This document shows, piece by piece, positions 28,651 through 37,847 of a DNA stretch of 64,000 nucleotides. The position numbers were made by a program, and so were the translations under genes. Within the stretch, counting starts at the first letter, position 1; every line of letters starts with the position of its first letter. The DNA comes from Terrisporobacter glycolicus ATCC 14880 = DSM 1288 (GTDB lineage Bacteria > Bacillota > Clostridia > Peptostreptococcales > Peptostreptococcaceae). Location: the NCBI RefSeq assembly GCF_036812735.1, contig NZ_CP117523.1:3658001-3722000 (forward strand). Reading direction: 5' to 3'. A model generated the notes under the pieces. The model saw only the letters and a program-made list of their open reading frames with translations, was not told the DNA's origin and ran no database searches.

Positions 28651-29283
28651 TTATTTATATCTTTTATTTAATATTCTATAAGATATTTGTAGCAAAATAC
28701 TTATCATAAGTATTATTGCTAAAATAAATACTCCTATATGAAAAAACACATCTTGTGGCAACATATTAATTACTGGGTCTATGCTCGGATCAAAAATCCA
28801 ATAATCATTTGAAAATACTGCCTCATGAAATTTTATAAAGAAATAATTAAAATTAATCATAAGCGGAATAGCTGTAATTATGGGTAGTAATATGGTCATT
28901 ATAGATGCAGTATTTAAAAATTTTATATTTTTATTTTTAATACTTAAAATAATGCCCAAAACAGAAATTAGGCCACTTATATAAAACACATTTTTAACTA
29001 TCTGAAAGATATTCCTTACTTCTTCAAAATGAATTTTTCCTTCTTTAGAATATTTGATTGTAGGCAAATGAAATTCTTCCACATTTTTATTTAGATTATA
29101 ATCAATTAAATAATCATAGTTTTGCTTAATCTCTTCTTCAGTAAATCCACTCATTTCACTTATGTTTAATTTTTTCACATCATAATAATATAAACTCTTG
29201 CACCTTAAACCTAATATAACTGAACCACTAATTATAAAAATAGCCAGTGAAAATGAAATTAAGATATTTAATAATCTTTTCAT
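28651..29283 (-). CDS. TIGR01906/DUF1461 membrane protein
   Basis: A 210-residue integral membrane protein with four main hydrophobic helices (about 6-26, 93-113, 128-148 and 183-203). It has the family block FHEAVFSNDYWIFDP with DPVINMLPQDVFF facing the outside between helices 3 and 4. The family is widespread in Firmicutes and of unknown role. It stands alone, with its own terminator. Confidence 0.85.
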   Translation of the reverse strand: MKRLLNILISFSLAIFIISGSVILGLRCKSLYYYDVKKLNISEMSGFTEEEIKQNYDYLIDYNLNKNVEEFHLPTIKYSKEGKIHFEEVRNIFQIVKNVFYISGLISVLGIILSIKNKNIKFLNTASIMTILLPIITAIPLMINFNYFFIKFHEAVFSNDYWIFDPSIDPVINMLPQDVFFHIGVFILAIILMISILLQISYRILNKRYK

Positions 29284-29377
29284 TTATACTCCCCTTGAAA
29301 TAAATTTTGTATTTCCCTTTATATTTTTTAAGCAACGATATATAAATATACCATTGCTCATATTTTTAAAATTAAAT

Positions 29378-30928
29378 TTATACTATTTTAGTTGTGAAAT
29401 CTTCTATATTCCACACATCATCTACTATATCACTGTAGAATTCAGGTTCATGACAAACTAATAAAACAGTTCCTTTGAACTCTTTTATTGCTTTCTTTAG
29501 TTCATCCTTAGCTTCTACGTCTAAGTGGTTAGTAGGTTCGTCAAGTACTAAGAAGTTTATATCTTTAAGCATTAACTTACAAAGTCTAACCTTAGCCGCT
29601 TCTCCCCCGCTAAGAACTCTAACTTGAGAAGTTATGTGCTCATTTGAAAGACCGCACTTAGCTAGTGCTTGTCTTACTTCATAGTTTGTTAATACTGGAT
29701 ATTCATTCCATACATCATCTAAAGCAGTATTGTAGTTGTCCTTTGAAGACTCTTGCTCGAAATATCCTACTTCTAAATAATCACCTAACTGTACTGAACC
29801 ATCAAATGCTTTTTGCATTCCAAGTAAAGTTCTAAGTAATGTAGATTTACCTATACCATTCATCCCTTTAAGAGCTATTTTTTGCCCTCTTTCTAATTGG
29901 AAGTTTAATGGTTTAGTTAAAGGATCATTATAACCTAATACTAAGTTGTCTGTTTGGAATATAAATCTAGAAGCTGCTCTAGCATTTCTAAAGTTAAATG
30001 TTGGTTTTATTTTCTCTTTTGGTCTTTCTAAAACTTCCATTTTATCTAGAACTTTCTGTCTTGAGTTAGCCATCCCACGAGTAGCAACTCTTGCTTTATT
30101 TCTTTGAACGAAATCTTCAAGCTTTCTTCTTTCTTCAACTTGTCTTTCATAAGCACTTTCTTCTTGTTTTTTCTTAATTTCATTAAGTCTTACAAACTCA
30201 TCGTAGTTACCTTTGTATCTAGTAAGCTCACCATTTTCTATATGATAAATTACGTTACAAGTATCATTTATAAATGGAACATCATGTGATACCAAAATAA
30301 AACTGTTTTCGTATTCTTGAAGATATCTAGTAAGCCATACTATATGTTCCTCATCTAAGTGGTTAGTAGGCTCATCAAGTATAAGTATTGTTGGACTTTC
30401 TAAAAGTAATTTAGTTAAAAGTACTTTTGTTCTTTGTCCTCCACTTAAATCATCAACATCTCTATCTAGTCCCACTTCTCCAAGACCTAATCCGTTAGCT
30501 ACTTCTTGGATTTTTGCATCTATTGTATAGAATCCACTATTTTCTAATATTGTTTGGATTTCAGCAGTTTCCTCAAGAAGTTTAGTCATCTCCTCGTCAC
30601 TTGCTTCACCCATTTTGTCATACATAGCAAGCATTTCTTGCTCTAATTCAAACATGTGCTTAAAGGCACCTCTAAGAATATCTTTTATTGTATTTCCTTT
30701 TTCAAGAACTGAATGCTGATCTAAGTAACCAACAGTTGCTCTTGAAGACCATTTTATATTTCCTGCATCTGGCATAAGTTTTTTTGTTATTATATTTAAA
30801 AAACTAGATTTACCTTCTCCATTTGCACCAACAAGTGCTATATGTTCACCTTTTTTAAGTCTAAAAGATACATTTTCTAGTATAACTCTAGCCCCGAATC
30901 CATGACTGACATTTTCTACTACAAGCAT
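29378..30928 (-). CDS. ABC-F family ATPase
   Basis: A 516-residue duplicated ABC ATPase without membrane segments, a ribosome-associated ABC-F type. NBD1 has GANGEGKSS, LSGGQRTKV and ILDEPTNHLD; NBD2 has GMNGIGKST, LSGGEAAKV and VLDEPTNHLD. A charged linker (about 240-310, coiled-coil-like) joins them. ABC-F proteins act in translation or antibiotic target protection; the subfamily here looks like the general YkpA/YbiT-like housekeeping type. ATG at 30928 is preferred to GTG at 30934 because AGAGGTG fits it. Confidence 0.9.
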   Translation of the reverse strand: MLVVENVSHGFGARVILENVSFRLKKGEHIALVGANGEGKSSFLNIITKKLMPDAGNIKWSSRATVGYLDQHSVLEKGNTIKDILRGAFKHMFELEQEMLAMYDKMGEASDEEMTKLLEETAEIQTILENSGFYTIDAKIQEVANGLGLGEVGLDRDVDDLSGGQRTKVLLTKLLLESPTILILDEPTNHLDEEHIVWLTRYLQEYENSFILVSHDVPFINDTCNVIYHIENGELTRYKGNYDEFVRLNEIKKKQEESAYERQVEERRKLEDFVQRNKARVATRGMANSRQKVLDKMEVLERPKEKIKPTFNFRNARAASRFIFQTDNLVLGYNDPLTKPLNFQLERGQKIALKGMNGIGKSTLLRTLLGMQKAFDGSVQLGDYLEVGYFEQESSKDNYNTALDDVWNEYPVLTNYEVRQALAKCGLSNEHITSQVRVLSGGEAAKVRLCKLMLKDINFLVLDEPTNHLDVEAKDELKKAIKEFKGTVLLVCHEPEFYSDIVDDVWNIEDFTTKIV

Positions 30929-31047
30929 TTTCACACCTCTTCATAAATTTTTTGTCTATAATATCTATACTATTATATTTCATTTTAATAAAAATGTATA
31001 TTTATTATTTTTACCTTTTTCAATAAGTACACTATGTTTATATAAAT

Positions 31048-31085
31048 AAAAAGAGTTACCTTAATTTTTTAAGTTAACCCTTTTT
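31048..31085 (-). terminator. Terminator after the phospholipase-C-like gene
   Basis: GGGTTAACTTAA/TTAAGGTAACTC hairpin with TTTTTATTT on the minus strand. Confidence 0.7.
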
Positions 31086-31090
31086 ATTTA

Positions 31091-31828
31091 TTAATTATAT
31101 TTATTTACTTTTTCTTTTTTTCTTATCATATCTAAATCATCATAGAACATTAGCATACATCCAGCTGTACTTCTTTGGGCAAGATTTAATGCATTAAAAG
31201 CTACTAGATAAAACTTAGTTTTATCTTCATGTACATTTTTGTACATATAGTCAAAGTTCAAAGCACTTCTAGAGTTAGACTCTACATATTCGCTTATATT
31301 ATTATAAACTAAAGGACCTTCCTTAGTTTTAAAACGTTTTACTTTTCTATAATTTAATTTTACGTAATTCTCAAATTGTTTATGACTATCTAGTAGTTTT
31401 CTTTTAGCATGTTGAGGTATGGTTACATCTTGAATTACATGGCACATAGCTCCAAAATAAGCCATTCCGTTTTCATAATCATCTTTATTAATAAAGTGTA
31501 ATGCATTTTTGTAATAAGTATTTGCCAATGTCATGGCATTTGTAGTATGTCCATACATTCCTCTTTTGTCTTCTGGATTATAAAAATGGAAATATGACTT
31601 AAAATCTTGATCCGCCCATACTAATCCTTTATTTATATATGACTCAAAATTATTATAAAATTGAAACTGTTTTTCATAACCTTCTTCTCTTAGTACATCT
31701 ATTGCACTTTTTTGAATAAATAAATGTACTTCGCAGTTTGTATCTATTATTTTCTTTTTAATAGGATTCACTACTCTAAAAGTTTGAGATATTATCCTAC
31801 CACAAGCCTTTTCTAAACGATTTTTCAT
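31091..31828 (-). CDS. Zinc-dependent phospholipase C-fold protein without signal peptide
   Basis: A 245-residue all-helical protein of the alpha-toxin/PC-PLC N-domain family. Likely zinc ligands are H35, D73 or D75, H81 (DQDFKSYFHFYNP), H130, D134, H140 (CHVIQDVTIPQH), H149 and E153, with spacing close to the known trinuclear site. The N-terminus is basic and non-hydrophobic, so there is no signal peptide, and no equivalent of the processed N-terminal tryptophan ligand. It may act inside the cell or be released on lysis. It overlaps no gene but follows the amidase by 13 bases, so a shared transcript is likely. Confidence 0.85.
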   Translation of the reverse strand: MKNRLEKACGRIISQTFRVVNPIKKKIIDTNCEVHLFIQKSAIDVLREEGYEKQFQFYNNFESYINKGLVWADQDFKSYFHFYNPEDKRGMYGHTTNAMTLANTYYKNALHFINKDDYENGMAYFGAMCHVIQDVTIPQHAKRKLLDSHKQFENYVKLNYRKVKRFKTKEGPLVYNNISEYVESNSRSALNFDYMYKNVHEDKTKFYLVAFNALNLAQRSTAGCMLMFYDDLDMIRKKEKVNKYN

Positions 31829-31841
31829 TTATATCACCACT

Positions 31842-32645
31842 TTAATTAGTCTGAAAATACTCTTCTACTCCGTCAGCAATACTTTGCATCATTTTTCTTT
31901 GATAATCTTTATTAGACATCATTTCATCTTCATTATAATTACTCATAAACCCCATTTCTACTAATACTACTGGTACCTTGGACCAATTGAAACCCGTTAA
32001 ATCATCTCTCTCAAAGATTCCATTAACTTTGAATCCTCCATCGTCCATTTTATTTTTTATTAAATTTGCACATTCGTAGCTAGCCTCGAAGATTGATGAT
32101 GTATATTTGCCTTTCTGTGATGGAATTAAAATAGATGCACCTGTTATTGATGTATCGTCAGAACCATCAGCGTGGATTCTAATCACCATATTTGCATTAT
32201 GATCGTTAGCAAATGTAGCTCTCTCTCGATTACTTATATTTACATTGTGACTTTCTCTGGTCATAATAATGTCAAAACCTTTACTTATTAATATATGTTT
32301 TAAAACTTCAGATGCCTCTAAATTCAAAATATATTCTGGTTTTTTTGTACTTATCCCAACTGTACCAGAAGAAACCCTAGCTTTTTGGTATGATGAGCCT
32401 GGACCAACAGGTTCACTTTTCCAATCACCCTTAGCTTGGTGACCTGGGTCTATACAAATTAAATATTTCTCAACTTTTTCTTTTTTCTTTGCATTTTTAG
32501 TTGAGTCTTTATCTTTGTCATCTATTTTTAGTCCTGTAATTATAGATGCACTATTTTTATATAAGTTTTTCATTGGGTCTGACTTTCCTATAAAAATTAT
32601 TCCTAAAACCATGATCATAATGAGAAATACTTTATAAACTTTCAT
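31842..32645 (-). CDS. N-acetylmuramoyl-L-alanine amidase (Amidase_3), CwlD-like
   Basis: A 267-residue peptidoglycan amidase. An N-terminal signal anchor (about 4-20) and a lysine-rich linker lead to the zinc amidase domain. The ligands are H69 (DPGH), E110 (LNLEAS) and H158 (IRIHADG), with catalytic E230 (VEMGFM). There is no SPOR or cell-wall-binding repeat, as in the germination amidase CwlD. Neighbouring sporulation genes make a spore-cortex role plausible but unproven. Confidence 0.9.
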   Translation of the reverse strand: MKVYKVFLIMIMVLGIIFIGKSDPMKNLYKNSASIITGLKIDDKDKDSTKNAKKKEKVEKYLICIDPGHQAKGDWKSEPVGPGSSYQKARVSSGTVGISTKKPEYILNLEASEVLKHILISKGFDIIMTRESHNVNISNRERATFANDHNANMVIRIHADGSDDTSITGASILIPSQKGKYTSSIFEASYECANLIKNKMDDGGFKVNGIFERDDLTGFNWSKVPVVLVEMGFMSNYNEDEMMSNKDYQRKMMQSIADGVEEYFQTN

Positions 32646-32804
32646 AAGCCTTCCTTTCTTTTTCTATAATATTTAATATAAGTTATTATTTCCACTTTCC
32701 ATTGGCTTATTTATCTTCATAGTTTTTTATTTTCTATTTTTAACATATATATTTATATATCTAGATTGGAGGTGATTATAAGTCTCTATTTAGAGATTAA
32801 ATAA

Positions 32805-33221
32805 ATGAGTGAGTCTAAAAGTAAGTCAAATAAAAAAAGAAAACCTAAAAAAAGAAGTAGCTGTAAAAAAGAAAATACTAATAACTTAAATAATAAAAAC
32901 TCTTCTAATAATGATCCAAATAGTCAGACTAATAACAAACAAAATACAAACTCTAAACTTTGTTGTTTTAGCTCTGTAGATTATATTGTCCTAGCCTCAA
33001 CTCTTGCCATTGCTTTGGGAGAAGAATTGTCTTCAACAGATTTAGGAATATTATCTACTTTTTTTGCTGTTTTATCTGATGAATTAGCTTTAATACAAAG
33101 CGTAAACAATTGTAATAGCAATACTAATAACCCAATCTTTGTTCCTCCTGTTGCTGATGTTGCAGTAACTTCGTCACAGAATAAGAATAATAATAAAAAA
33201 AATATCAAAAAAAAGAAATAA
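32805..33221 (+). CDS. Low-complexity protein with a conserved-looking hydrophobic core
   Basis: A 138-residue protein I do not recognise. The first 50 residues are Lys/Ser/Asn-rich, and the last 35 are Asn/Lys-rich and end in KKKK. Between them lies a folded-looking core from LCCFSSVDYIVLASTLAIAL through SVNNC, with a Cys-Cys pair and a later Cys. The only good ribosome site (GGAGGTG at 32768-32774) is 30 bases before the ATG. A small hairpin (32781-32798) lies in the gap and would bring the two together. Location beside amidase and spoIVB suggests, without proof, a spore-layer protein. Confidence 0.65.
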   Translation: MSESKSKSNKKRKPKKRSSCKKENTNNLNNKNSSNNDPNSQTNNKQNTNSKLCCFSSVDYIVLASTLAIALGEELSSTDLGILSTFFAVLSDELALIQSVNNCNSNTNNPIFVPPVADVAVTSSQNKNNNKKNIKKKK

Positions 33222-33257
33222 AAACATATTTTACAATAAATTACATGTTTTTATTTC
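33220..33257 (+). terminator. Terminator after the low-complexity gene
   Basis: AAAAACAT/ATGTTTTT stem followed by ATTTCTTTT on the plus strand; a long AT-rich loop makes it weak. Confidence 0.55.
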
Positions 33258-33413
33258 TTTTATTTTTTTGTCCTTTAAATTTAGCCATTTTAAATTATCC
33301 TTTGTTTTTTTATGAAATCTTCGCCCTTCTTGAAACTCATTTCCAAGGATTAAAACTTTTATAATGCGTAACATAATATTAAAGCACCAACATGAACACA
33401 TGACAGAAAGAAG

Positions 33414-34433
33414 GTGTTTTATATTTTAAATAAAAATTTAAAAGATGAAGTTGCTTTAAAAAAGATAAAAAATAAAATTAATGGTTTAGTTTTAATATTT
33501 TTTTATGTTTTTCTATATTTTTTCTCAAATAATTTTATTTATTCACAATCCTTAGAAAAAAGCGATTGTGAGTACTTAATACCAATGGGAAATATATTGC
33601 AAATTGATGCTCAATTAAAAAATATCATTGTCAGAAATGAAGTTAATGGGTGTTCTTTAAAAATGGGTGATTCTATTCTAAAGGTAGAGAATAATGATAT
33701 TACTTCTTACGAAGATTTTAATTACGTTATGTCTTCCTTAAGCAAAACTGATGATATATCAGTTTTAATAAGAAGAGAAAATTCAGTTTTTTGTTTAAAA
33801 TGTGATAAAAATGCCTTAGAAAAAATCAATTTTAATAACTTAATATCAGGTTTTGCTACTTTGACTTATATAAATCCTGAAACAAAGGAATTTGGTGCTG
33901 TAGCCCACTCTATTAACATTGGAACTACTAAAAAAATTCCTATTAAAAAGGGTTGTATTTCTTTTACAGATAATTTAAATATAAAAAAATCTTATAAAGG
34001 TAATGTTGGTTGTATAAATGCTACAAAAAATAATCTAGTTGGTGAATTTGACGATAATACTACTTTTGGTATTAAAGGTTCCGTTGATAATATTAATTTA
34101 TCTAACTGCAAAAAATATAAAGTTGCTGAAGTAGATGAAGTTAAATTAGGTAAAGCACAAATTATCTTACAAAATAAAAATAACACTTGTAAGAAATACA
34201 ATATTGAAATAGTTAATATTGAAAAGCAAAGAAAACCTGATTCTAAAGGAATTAAGATTAAAATTACTGATCCTCAGCTTTTAAATGAAACTGGTGGTAT
34301 TGTACAAGGAATGAGTGGAACTCCAATAGTACAAGGTAATAAAATTGTTGGTGCTGTATCACATGCTTTAGAAAACAATCCTACTGTAGGATATGGTGTT
34401 TATATTAAATGGATGTTAGAAGAATCTAATTAA
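33414..34433 (+). CDS. spoIVB: SpoIVB-type sporulation serine peptidase (S55)
   Basis: A 339-residue forespore-secreted protease that in Bacillus triggers pro-sigma-K processing and acts late in spore formation. An N-terminal signal anchor (about 23-45) precedes a PDZ domain (about 65-130) and an S55 peptidase domain. The triad is H165 (GAVAHSI), D286 (KITDPQLL) and S301 (GGIVQGMSGTP). GTG at 33414 is the listed start but overlaps the ribosome site AGAAAGAAGG; an ATT at 33423 has better spacing, so the start is uncertain. The BofC-like gene at 16669 is a candidate regulator. Confidence 0.93.
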   Translation: MFYILNKNLKDEVALKKIKNKINGLVLIFFYVFLYFFSNNFIYSQSLEKSDCEYLIPMGNILQIDAQLKNIIVRNEVNGCSLKMGDSILKVENNDITSYEDFNYVMSSLSKTDDISVLIRRENSVFCLKCDKNALEKINFNNLISGFATLTYINPETKEFGAVAHSINIGTTKKIPIKKGCISFTDNLNIKKSYKGNVGCINATKNNLVGEFDDNTTFGIKGSVDNINLSNCKKYKVAEVDEVKLGKAQIILQNKNNTCKKYNIEIVNIEKQRKPDSKGIKIKITDPQLLNETGGIVQGMSGTPIVQGNKIVGAVSHALENNPTVGYGVYIKWMLEESN

Positions 34434-34463
34434 AAGAACTGCTTAAAAGCAGTTCTTTTTTTT
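34432..34463 (+). terminator. Terminator after spoIVB
   Basis: AAAAGAACTGCTTAAAAGCAGTTCTTTTTTTT hairpin layout: an AGAACTGCTT/AAGCAGTTCT stem and eight T, directly after the stop. Confidence 0.95.
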
Positions 34464-34767
34464 ATTTTTTTATATGTTTTTAAATATCTAAGAAATAGTT
34501 AATACTAACAATATAAACTAAAATATAAATAAATATTTTTTAATTATTTTGTGAAAATATAAATATTAACATAATTTAATGTTATACTTAAAATCGAATA
34601 TTTTTACTAATTATTGTATAAAATTAATAATTTTACTTTATTATTTGTATATTATAAATGTATAATTATATTGTATCTTTTACTTAAACTGAAATCAGCA
34701 TAAAGGATATTTTGTAAAAATCCTTAAATATGTTATAATTATTCATTAAAATAAGGAGGTTAATCTT
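34464..34767 (+). promoter_or_regulatory. AT-rich gap with the penicillin-binding protein promoter
   Basis: This 304-base gap is almost pure A/T. A good housekeeping promoter is TTGTAA (34712-34717), a 16-base spacer and TATAAT (34734-34739), ending 16 bases before the AAGGAGG ribosome site. I see nothing else in it. Confidence 0.65.
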
Positions 34768-37422
34768 ATGGGAAGAGATAATCGTGATGATAAGAATAAA
34801 ATCAAGAGAAGAAAAGTAAGCTCTTCAGATAAAAGAAATACATCTCAAGCCTCGAGTAAATCGAGCAAATCGAGCAATTCCAGTAGAACTAGTAGTAAAA
34901 GAAAAACTTCTAGTAAAAAAAGATCTGGAAGATTTAAAGGTGTTAAAACAGTTGCTCTAGTATTTCTAGTACTTTTAGTAGTAGGTGTGGCTGCCACATC
35001 TGGTATCGTGTTTGCTTCACTTAGAAACACAGACACTATTAACAAAGCTTACTTAGATAAAAAAACATACCAAACAACAGAAATTTTATATGCTGATGGT
35101 AATTTACTAGCAAAAGCACAAACTTCTGACAAAAAGGAACCTGTGTCTGATATAAAGAAGATAAGTAAGGATTTACAACATGCTTTAATAGCTGCAGAAG
35201 ATGAGCGTTTTTATGAACATAATGGTGTGGACATGAAAGGTTTAGCACGTTCTGTAATAAATACTCTTATGGGTAATAAACAAGGTGGTTCCACAATACC
35301 AATGCAGGTTTCAAAGATGTTAATTACATCTCAAGAACAAAGTATAACTCGTAAAATAAAAGATATTTACTATGCTTTTGAGATGAGTAAGACAATGTCA
35401 AAAGACGATGTATTACTTGCTTACTTAAATAACTTTTATGCTGGTAATGGTTTATATGGTGCTGAGGCTGCAGCTCAAGGTTACTTTAGTAAATCAGCAG
35501 AAAAATTAACTGCAGGTGAAGCTGCTTTATTAATGGCTTCTACTAATAATCCAAGTAAGTATTCACCATATATAAAAGAAAAGTTAGATGGATCTGAAAC
35601 TAAAGAAGATGTAGAAAATAAATTATTATTCTATACTAATACAACAGAGGATACTTGGGATGAACCAAGCGAAGTAGAATTACAAATGATAGATAAAATA
35701 AACTCTTGGGGCTTAATATCACCTGAAACATATAATCAGTTGAGAAATAAAACTATTGTTGTTAGAAAAGCCGTGCCTAGAGAAGCTGCTAAAGAAAAGC
35801 AAAAAGCTATTTTATCAAAAATGTTAAGATTAGGATATATTACACAAGCTCAATATGACAAAGAAGCAGCTGCTCCAATTGAAATAAAGCTACCAAAAGC
35901 TAAAGAAACAGTTGTTTCTTCTGTTGAAGATTATGTTTATTCTGAAGTAGTAGAAGCTTTAATGAATCAGGGATATACAAAAGAAGAAGCACAAAATATG
36001 TACTATAATGGTGGACTTAGAATTTCTACTACTATAGATCCTGGTATGCAAAAAAACCTAGAAACACAATATGATAATAAAAGTAATTTCCCTGAAACTA
36101 GAGAAGGTGCTGATGGAGTTGTTCAACCTCAATCAGCCATGGTTATATTAGACTATAGAACAGGTCAAATTAAGTCATTAATAGGTGGTAGATATGTTAA
36201 GGGTAAAAGAACTTTAAATAGAGCTACTAATCCAGAACAACCTGGATCAACTATAAAACCTTTATCAGTTTATACGCCTGCAATAGACACTAAAAGGACT
36301 ACACAATCTAGGGCATTTAGTGACGCAAGAGGCGGATATAAATTTAAAAAGAACCAGGACTGGAATCCAAAAACTACTACTGCTGGTTCTGGTATGATGA
36401 GTGTGCGTAAGGCTTTAGCCATGTCATCAAACCCTATTGCAGTAAAAGTTGCTGAAACTCTAGGAGATTCATATTCTGAGTGTACAGATGTTATGATGGA
36501 TTACCTTAAAAACTTTGGTATAACAACATTACTAGATAGTAGGACAAAAGAAGAAAGTAATACTGATAGATACTTCCCTTCTTTAGTTTTAGGTGGTATG
36601 GCTTATGGTATATCTCCATTAGAAATGGCGGCTGCTTATGGTACACTAGCTAATGGTGGTACTTATGTGGAACCTACAGTATTTACTACTATTCAAACTT
36701 TTGATGGTAATTTAATAGCTAAATCTAACCCACAAGAAAATAGAGCCGTTAGTGAAGATGTAGCTTTTGTTGTAACTGATATGCTTCAAGCAGTTGTTAA
36801 AGAAGGAACTGGTAAAAAAGCTGCTATAGACAATATGGCTGTTGCAGGTAAAACAGGTACTACTAATGATGCTTTAGATGCATGGTTTGTTGGTTATACT
36901 CCATACTATGTTGGAGCAACATATATAGGTGACGATGCTGGAACAGGAGAAAAAAGAAGAAGCGTTGTTGGAACAAGTTCTTCCGCAGCTTCTCTTTGGT
37001 CAAGTGTTATGACTCCTATACACAAAAACTTAACACCTGTAGAAAGCTTTACTAAACCTGAAGGTGTTTACTTTGCTAAAATAAATCCATCAGATGGTGG
37101 AACTTCTTCTTATGGTGTAAATGCTGCATTTATTGAAGGAACTGCTCCTGAACGTGCAAGTAGTCAAGCACCTCCAGTTCAAGAAAAAGAACCTGCTGAA
37201 GAGAAACCAAATACTGATGGTGCTGGTGATGGTGATAATCCTCCAGACGAAGATAATACAGAAAAACCAGAAGAGCCAACACCTCCTGAAGATACAGGCG
37301 GTAACAATGGCAACAACGGTAATACTAATAATGGTGGTACTGATAATGGTGGAGGCAATGAAGATAATTCAGGAGATAAACCAGTAGATAATACAACAGA
37401 AGGTACTGATAAAGTTAATTAA
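34768..37422 (+). CDS. Class A penicillin-binding protein (PBP1a-type)
   Basis: An 884-residue bifunctional peptidoglycan synthase. A Ser/Lys-rich cytoplasmic tail and one membrane helix (about 54-77) precede the GT51 glycosyltransferase domain (EDERFYEHNG, GGSTIPMQVSKM). The transpeptidase has S-x-x-K in GSTIKP, SSN in AMSSNPIAV and KTGT in GKTGTTND. The last 100 residues are Pro/Glu then Gly/Asn-rich, a disordered extracellular tail. It has its own promoter and terminator. Confidence 0.95.
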   Translation: MGRDNRDDKNKIKRRKVSSSDKRNTSQASSKSSKSSNSSRTSSKRKTSSKKRSGRFKGVKTVALVFLVLLVVGVAATSGIVFASLRNTDTINKAYLDKKTYQTTEILYADGNLLAKAQTSDKKEPVSDIKKISKDLQHALIAAEDERFYEHNGVDMKGLARSVINTLMGNKQGGSTIPMQVSKMLITSQEQSITRKIKDIYYAFEMSKTMSKDDVLLAYLNNFYAGNGLYGAEAAAQGYFSKSAEKLTAGEAALLMASTNNPSKYSPYIKEKLDGSETKEDVENKLLFYTNTTEDTWDEPSEVELQMIDKINSWGLISPETYNQLRNKTIVVRKAVPREAAKEKQKAILSKMLRLGYITQAQYDKEAAAPIEIKLPKAKETVVSSVEDYVYSEVVEALMNQGYTKEEAQNMYYNGGLRISTTIDPGMQKNLETQYDNKSNFPETREGADGVVQPQSAMVILDYRTGQIKSLIGGRYVKGKRTLNRATNPEQPGSTIKPLSVYTPAIDTKRTTQSRAFSDARGGYKFKKNQDWNPKTTTAGSGMMSVRKALAMSSNPIAVKVAETLGDSYSECTDVMMDYLKNFGITTLLDSRTKEESNTDRYFPSLVLGGMAYGISPLEMAAAYGTLANGGTYVEPTVFTTIQTFDGNLIAKSNPQENRAVSEDVAFVVTDMLQAVVKEGTGKKAAIDNMAVAGKTGTTNDALDAWFVGYTPYYVGATYIGDDAGTGEKRRSVVGTSSSAASLWSSVMTPIHKNLTPVESFTKPEGVYFAKINPSDGGTSSYGVNAAFIEGTAPERASSQAPPVQEKEPAEEKPNTDGAGDGDNPPDEDNTEKPEEPTPPEDTGGNNGNNGNTNNGGTDNGGGNEDNSGDKPVDNTTEGTDKVN

Positions 37423-37435
37423 TAAATATATAAAT

Positions 37436-37470
37436 AAAAAAACTTCCTTAATTATTAAGGAAGTTTTTTT
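37436..37470. terminator. Bidirectional terminator between PBP and spoVAE
   Basis: AAAAAAACTTCCTTAAT/ATTAAGGAAGTTTTTTT hairpin between the convergent genes. Confidence 0.95.
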
Positions 37471-37472
37471 TA

Positions 37473-37835
37473 TCATGGTTTTGTCTTTGGGTTAAATATC
37501 ACAGATATTATATAACCAAAGAATATTGCAGCTGCCACACCGCCAGCTGTAGCAGTTACTCCTCCTGTAAATATTCCTAAAAATCCATCTGTTTCTATTC
37601 CCTTCATAACTCCTTTTGCCAAGGAATACCCAAATCCTATTATAGGCACTGTAGCACCTGAACCACCAAAGTTAACTATTGGTTCATATATTCCTAAAAA
37701 TGTTAAGATTGCTCCTAAACTTACATAGGTAACCATTACATAAGGTGTTTGCATCTTGAAATAATCCATCATTATTTGAGCTATTACACATATTAGGCCA
37801 CCAACTATAAATACTTTTATATAATCTAATAACAT
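37473..37835 (-). CDS. spoVAE: Stage V sporulation protein AE (SpoVAEb)
   Basis: A 120-residue membrane protein with about four helices and the family blocks LLDYIKVFIVGGLICVIAQ and GGSGATVPIIGFGYSLAKG. It is part of the SpoVA channel in the spore inner membrane that moves dipicolinic acid into the forespore and releases it at germination. It is the last gene of spoVAC-spoVAD-spoVAE, 12 bases after spoVAD. Confidence 0.93.
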   Translation of the reverse strand: MLLDYIKVFIVGGLICVIAQIMMDYFKMQTPYVMVTYVSLGAILTFLGIYEPIVNFGGSGATVPIIGFGYSLAKGVMKGIETDGFLGIFTGGVTATAGGVAAAIFFGYIISVIFNPKTKP

Positions 37836-37847
37836 AAGCTATACCTC

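Noticed and set aside
34845-35045. Leucine-rich minus-strand frame inside the penicillin-binding protein gene
   Set aside because: It is the antisense of the Ser/Lys-rich tail and membrane segment of a clear gene.
37121-37387. Alternative plus-strand frame in the penicillin-binding protein tail
   Set aside because: It is a frame shadow of the repeat-like Asn/Gly tail; the main frame is continuous.
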